A stretch of DNA of 6,625 nt. It comes from Flavobacteriales bacterium UBA4011 (GTDB lineage: Bacteria; Bacteroidota; Bacteroidia; Flavobacteriales_D; Crocinitomicaceae). The stretch covers positions 1,855-8,479 of the forward strand of contig DGBF01000191.1 in assembly GCA_002384725.1 (NCBI GenBank), written 5' to 3'. Every line of letters begins with the position of its first letter. Positions within the stretch are counted from its first letter, which is position 1. The notes below the pieces were generated by a model. That model saw nothing but the letters and a program-made list of their open reading frames with translations. It searched no databases and had not been told where the DNA came from. Of the stretch, positions 5,424 to 6,625 are shown piece after piece. The translations under genes were made by a program, and so were the position numbers.

Positions 5424-6563
5424 CTAAATTAAAACTCCAGCGTATATCTCTTTCAAAACACCAATTGTAAAATTAATTTCCTCTTTCGTCGTATAGCGAG
5501 AAAAAGAGAATCGTGCATTGGGTTTATCAGATGGAGCATTGATTCCTGCAAGAACGTGTGAGCCAAGAACAGCTCCAGACGAACAAGCGCTTCCGCCGCT
5601 ACAAGCAATTCCTTTCAAATCGAGTGTAAATAATAACAAACCGGACTTTTCTGTTTTAGGTAAACAAACATTAAGAACTGTGTACAAGCTTTTATTTGAA
5701 TCAATTTCGCCGTGAAACTCAACGCCTTCGATGTTTTTTCGCAATTCCGAAATCATATGGTTCTTCAAGCCTTGCACATATTTCTGGTGTTCGGCAACGT
5801 CTTCATACGCCAAATCAAAAGCTTTCGACAATCCAACAATTCCTGATGTATTCTCTGTGCCACCGCGCAATCCACGTTCTTGTGCACCGCCGTGAATCAT
5901 GGAATGGATGCGAACATTTTTATTGATATACAAAAATCCAACTCCTTTCGGGCCATGAAATTTATGTGCCGCGCAAGTAATGAAATCGATATCTAGTTTT
6001 TGTAAATCGAACGGGTAGTGGCCCATCGTTTGAACCGTGTCTGAATGGAAAAAAGCTCCATTTTCTCTGCAAACCTTCGATACTTCTTCAATAGGTAGTA
6101 AAGTTGCAATCTCGTTGTTGGCGTGCATTAAACTCACCAAAGTCTTTTTGCCGTCTGATAAAATGGTTTTCAAATCAGTCAAATCGACTTGACCCTTTTC
6201 ATCGATTTTTACATACACTAACTCGATATCCTTTTTGTCGCAAATATTTGCCGCCGTGTGACCAACTGCGTGATGTTCTATTGTCGAGGTGACGATTCTT
6301 TTAACGCCTAAGGAGTTCACAGCTTCAGTAATCGCCATGTTGTCAGCTTCTGTTCCTCCAGAGGTGAAAATAATTTCAGATGGTGAACAATTGATATGTT
6401 TTGCAATGGATCTTCGGGCCGTTTCGATATGTGCCTTTACTTGTCGACCAAAAAAGTGAGAAGACGAAGGGTTTCCAAAACCTTCTTTGAGAATTGGAAT
6501 CATTGCTTCAACTACTTTGGGAGCAACAGGTGTCGTTGCCGCATTATCGAGATAAACTTGCAT
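5424..6563 (-). CDS. cysteine desulfurase, NifS/IscS type (class V aminotransferase fold)
   Basis: 379 residues, cytosolic PLP enzyme that removes sulfur from L-cysteine to give alanine and an enzyme persulfide, the sulfur source for Fe-S clusters and thiolated tRNA or cofactors. Landmarks in order: YLDNAATTP (4-12), GNPSSSH (30-36), TSGGTEADN (67-75), IEHHAV (95-100, His97 stacking on PLP), HANNEIA (147-153), HSDTVQ (173-178, Asp175 holding the pyridine nitrogen), CAAHKFHGPKG (197-207, Schiff-base Lys201), RGGTEN (233-238), and SGGSACSSG (322-330, catalytic Cys327). The extended Cys loop and SSGAVLGSHVL mark group I (NifS/IscS) and exclude SufS. It is slightly shorter than IscS (about 400) because the C-terminus is short. 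RFSFSRYTTKEEI shows Ser where Gly is usual. No iscU, nifU, iscR or tRNA-thiolation gene is visible, so iscS or nifS cannot be chosen. The start is set by the MQVYLDNAATTP N-terminus. Confidence 0.93.
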   Translation of the reverse strand: MQVYLDNAATTPVAPKVVEAMIPILKEGFGNPSSSHFFGRQVKAHIETARRSIAKHINCSPSEIIFTSGGTEADNMAITEAVNSLGVKRIVTSTIEHHAVGHTAANICDKKDIELVYVKIDEKGQVDLTDLKTILSDGKKTLVSLMHANNEIATLLPIEEVSKVCRENGAFFHSDTVQTMGHYPFDLQKLDIDFITCAAHKFHGPKGVGFLYINKNVRIHSMIHGGAQERGLRGGTENTSGIVGLSKAFDLAYEDVAEHQKYVQGLKNHMISELRKNIEGVEFHGEIDSNKSLYTVLNVCLPKTEKSGLLLFTLDLKGIACSGGSACSSGAVLGSHVLAGINAPSDKPNARFSFSRYTTKEEINFTIGVLKEIYAGVLI

Positions 6564-6579
6564 TCGAATAAATTTTGGG

Positions 6580-6587
6580 CAAAGATA
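6580..6587 (-). promoter_or_regulatory. candidate Bacteroidota -7 element for the cysteine desulfurase gene
   Basis: On the minus strand TATCTTTG (6587-6580) is an exact match to the Bacteroidota -7 consensus TAnnTTTG, 16 bp before the ATG. That implies a very short leader, without a Shine-Dalgarno. No TTG is seen 19-21 bp further upstream, so the -33 half is missing or weak. Just upstream lies a short pyrimidine-rich direct repeat (CTTATC twice, minus strand). Nothing else is recognised out to the window end at 6625. Confidence 0.45.
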
Positions 6588-6625
6588 AGGATAAGGAAAG
6601 TGATTATTCGTTTTTGTGCCGTTAC

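Noticed and set aside
5388..5432. 14-codon plus-strand mini-ORF beginning MTIYMDKG in the convergent spacer
   Set aside because: Too short, no ribosome-binding evidence, starts inside the degenerate repeat and runs into the end of the opposite gene.
5518..6292. Several plus-strand open frames opposite the cysteine desulfurase
   Set aside because: All are antisense to a gene with every catalytic motif intact; their translations are Arg/Ser/Leu-rich and match no family I recognise.

Overview
The window looks like ordinary chromosomal DNA from a low-GC member of the Bacteroidota, probably a Flavobacteriales-type organism. The signs are a single-chain alpha/beta-fused 2-oxoacid dehydrogenase E1, a TonB-dependent receptor with an N-terminal carboxypeptidase-D-regulatory-like domain, A-rich leaders without Shine-Dalgarno sequences, and TAnnTTTG-like promoter elements. 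This assignment comes from gene style, not from a database comparison.

Layout, left to right. Positions 3-1211 (+) hold the 3' part of the fused E1 gene, cut by the left window edge. Positions 1212-1410 have no gene; they hold two GC-rich extragenic palindromes and a bidirectional-looking terminator. Two minus-strand genes follow: a periplasmic LolA-family protein (1411-2046) and, upstream of it in the same direction, a serine alpha/beta-hydrolase of the phospholipase/carboxylesterase family (2098-2727). The 157-bp divergent spacer 2728-2884 has a 9-bp-arm inverted repeat and a -24/-12-like promoter in front of an 803-residue TonB-dependent outer-membrane receptor (2885-5296, +). A 127-bp convergent spacer with degenerate tandem repeats separates it from a NifS/IscS-type cysteine desulfurase (5424-6563, -), whose upstream region reaches the right edge.

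The genes do not form one pathway. E1 serves carbon metabolism, the LolA-like protein and the receptor belong to the outer-membrane/periplasm system, the hydrolase is a generalist, and the cysteine desulfurase supplies sulfur for Fe-S clusters or thiolated cofactors. Only the hydrolase and LolA-like genes (51-bp gap) could share a transcript, and the latter has its own promoter candidate. I found no mobile element, CRISPR array, RNA gene, toxin-antitoxin or defence module. No undescribed system is visible; the most interesting material is in the intergenic DNA.
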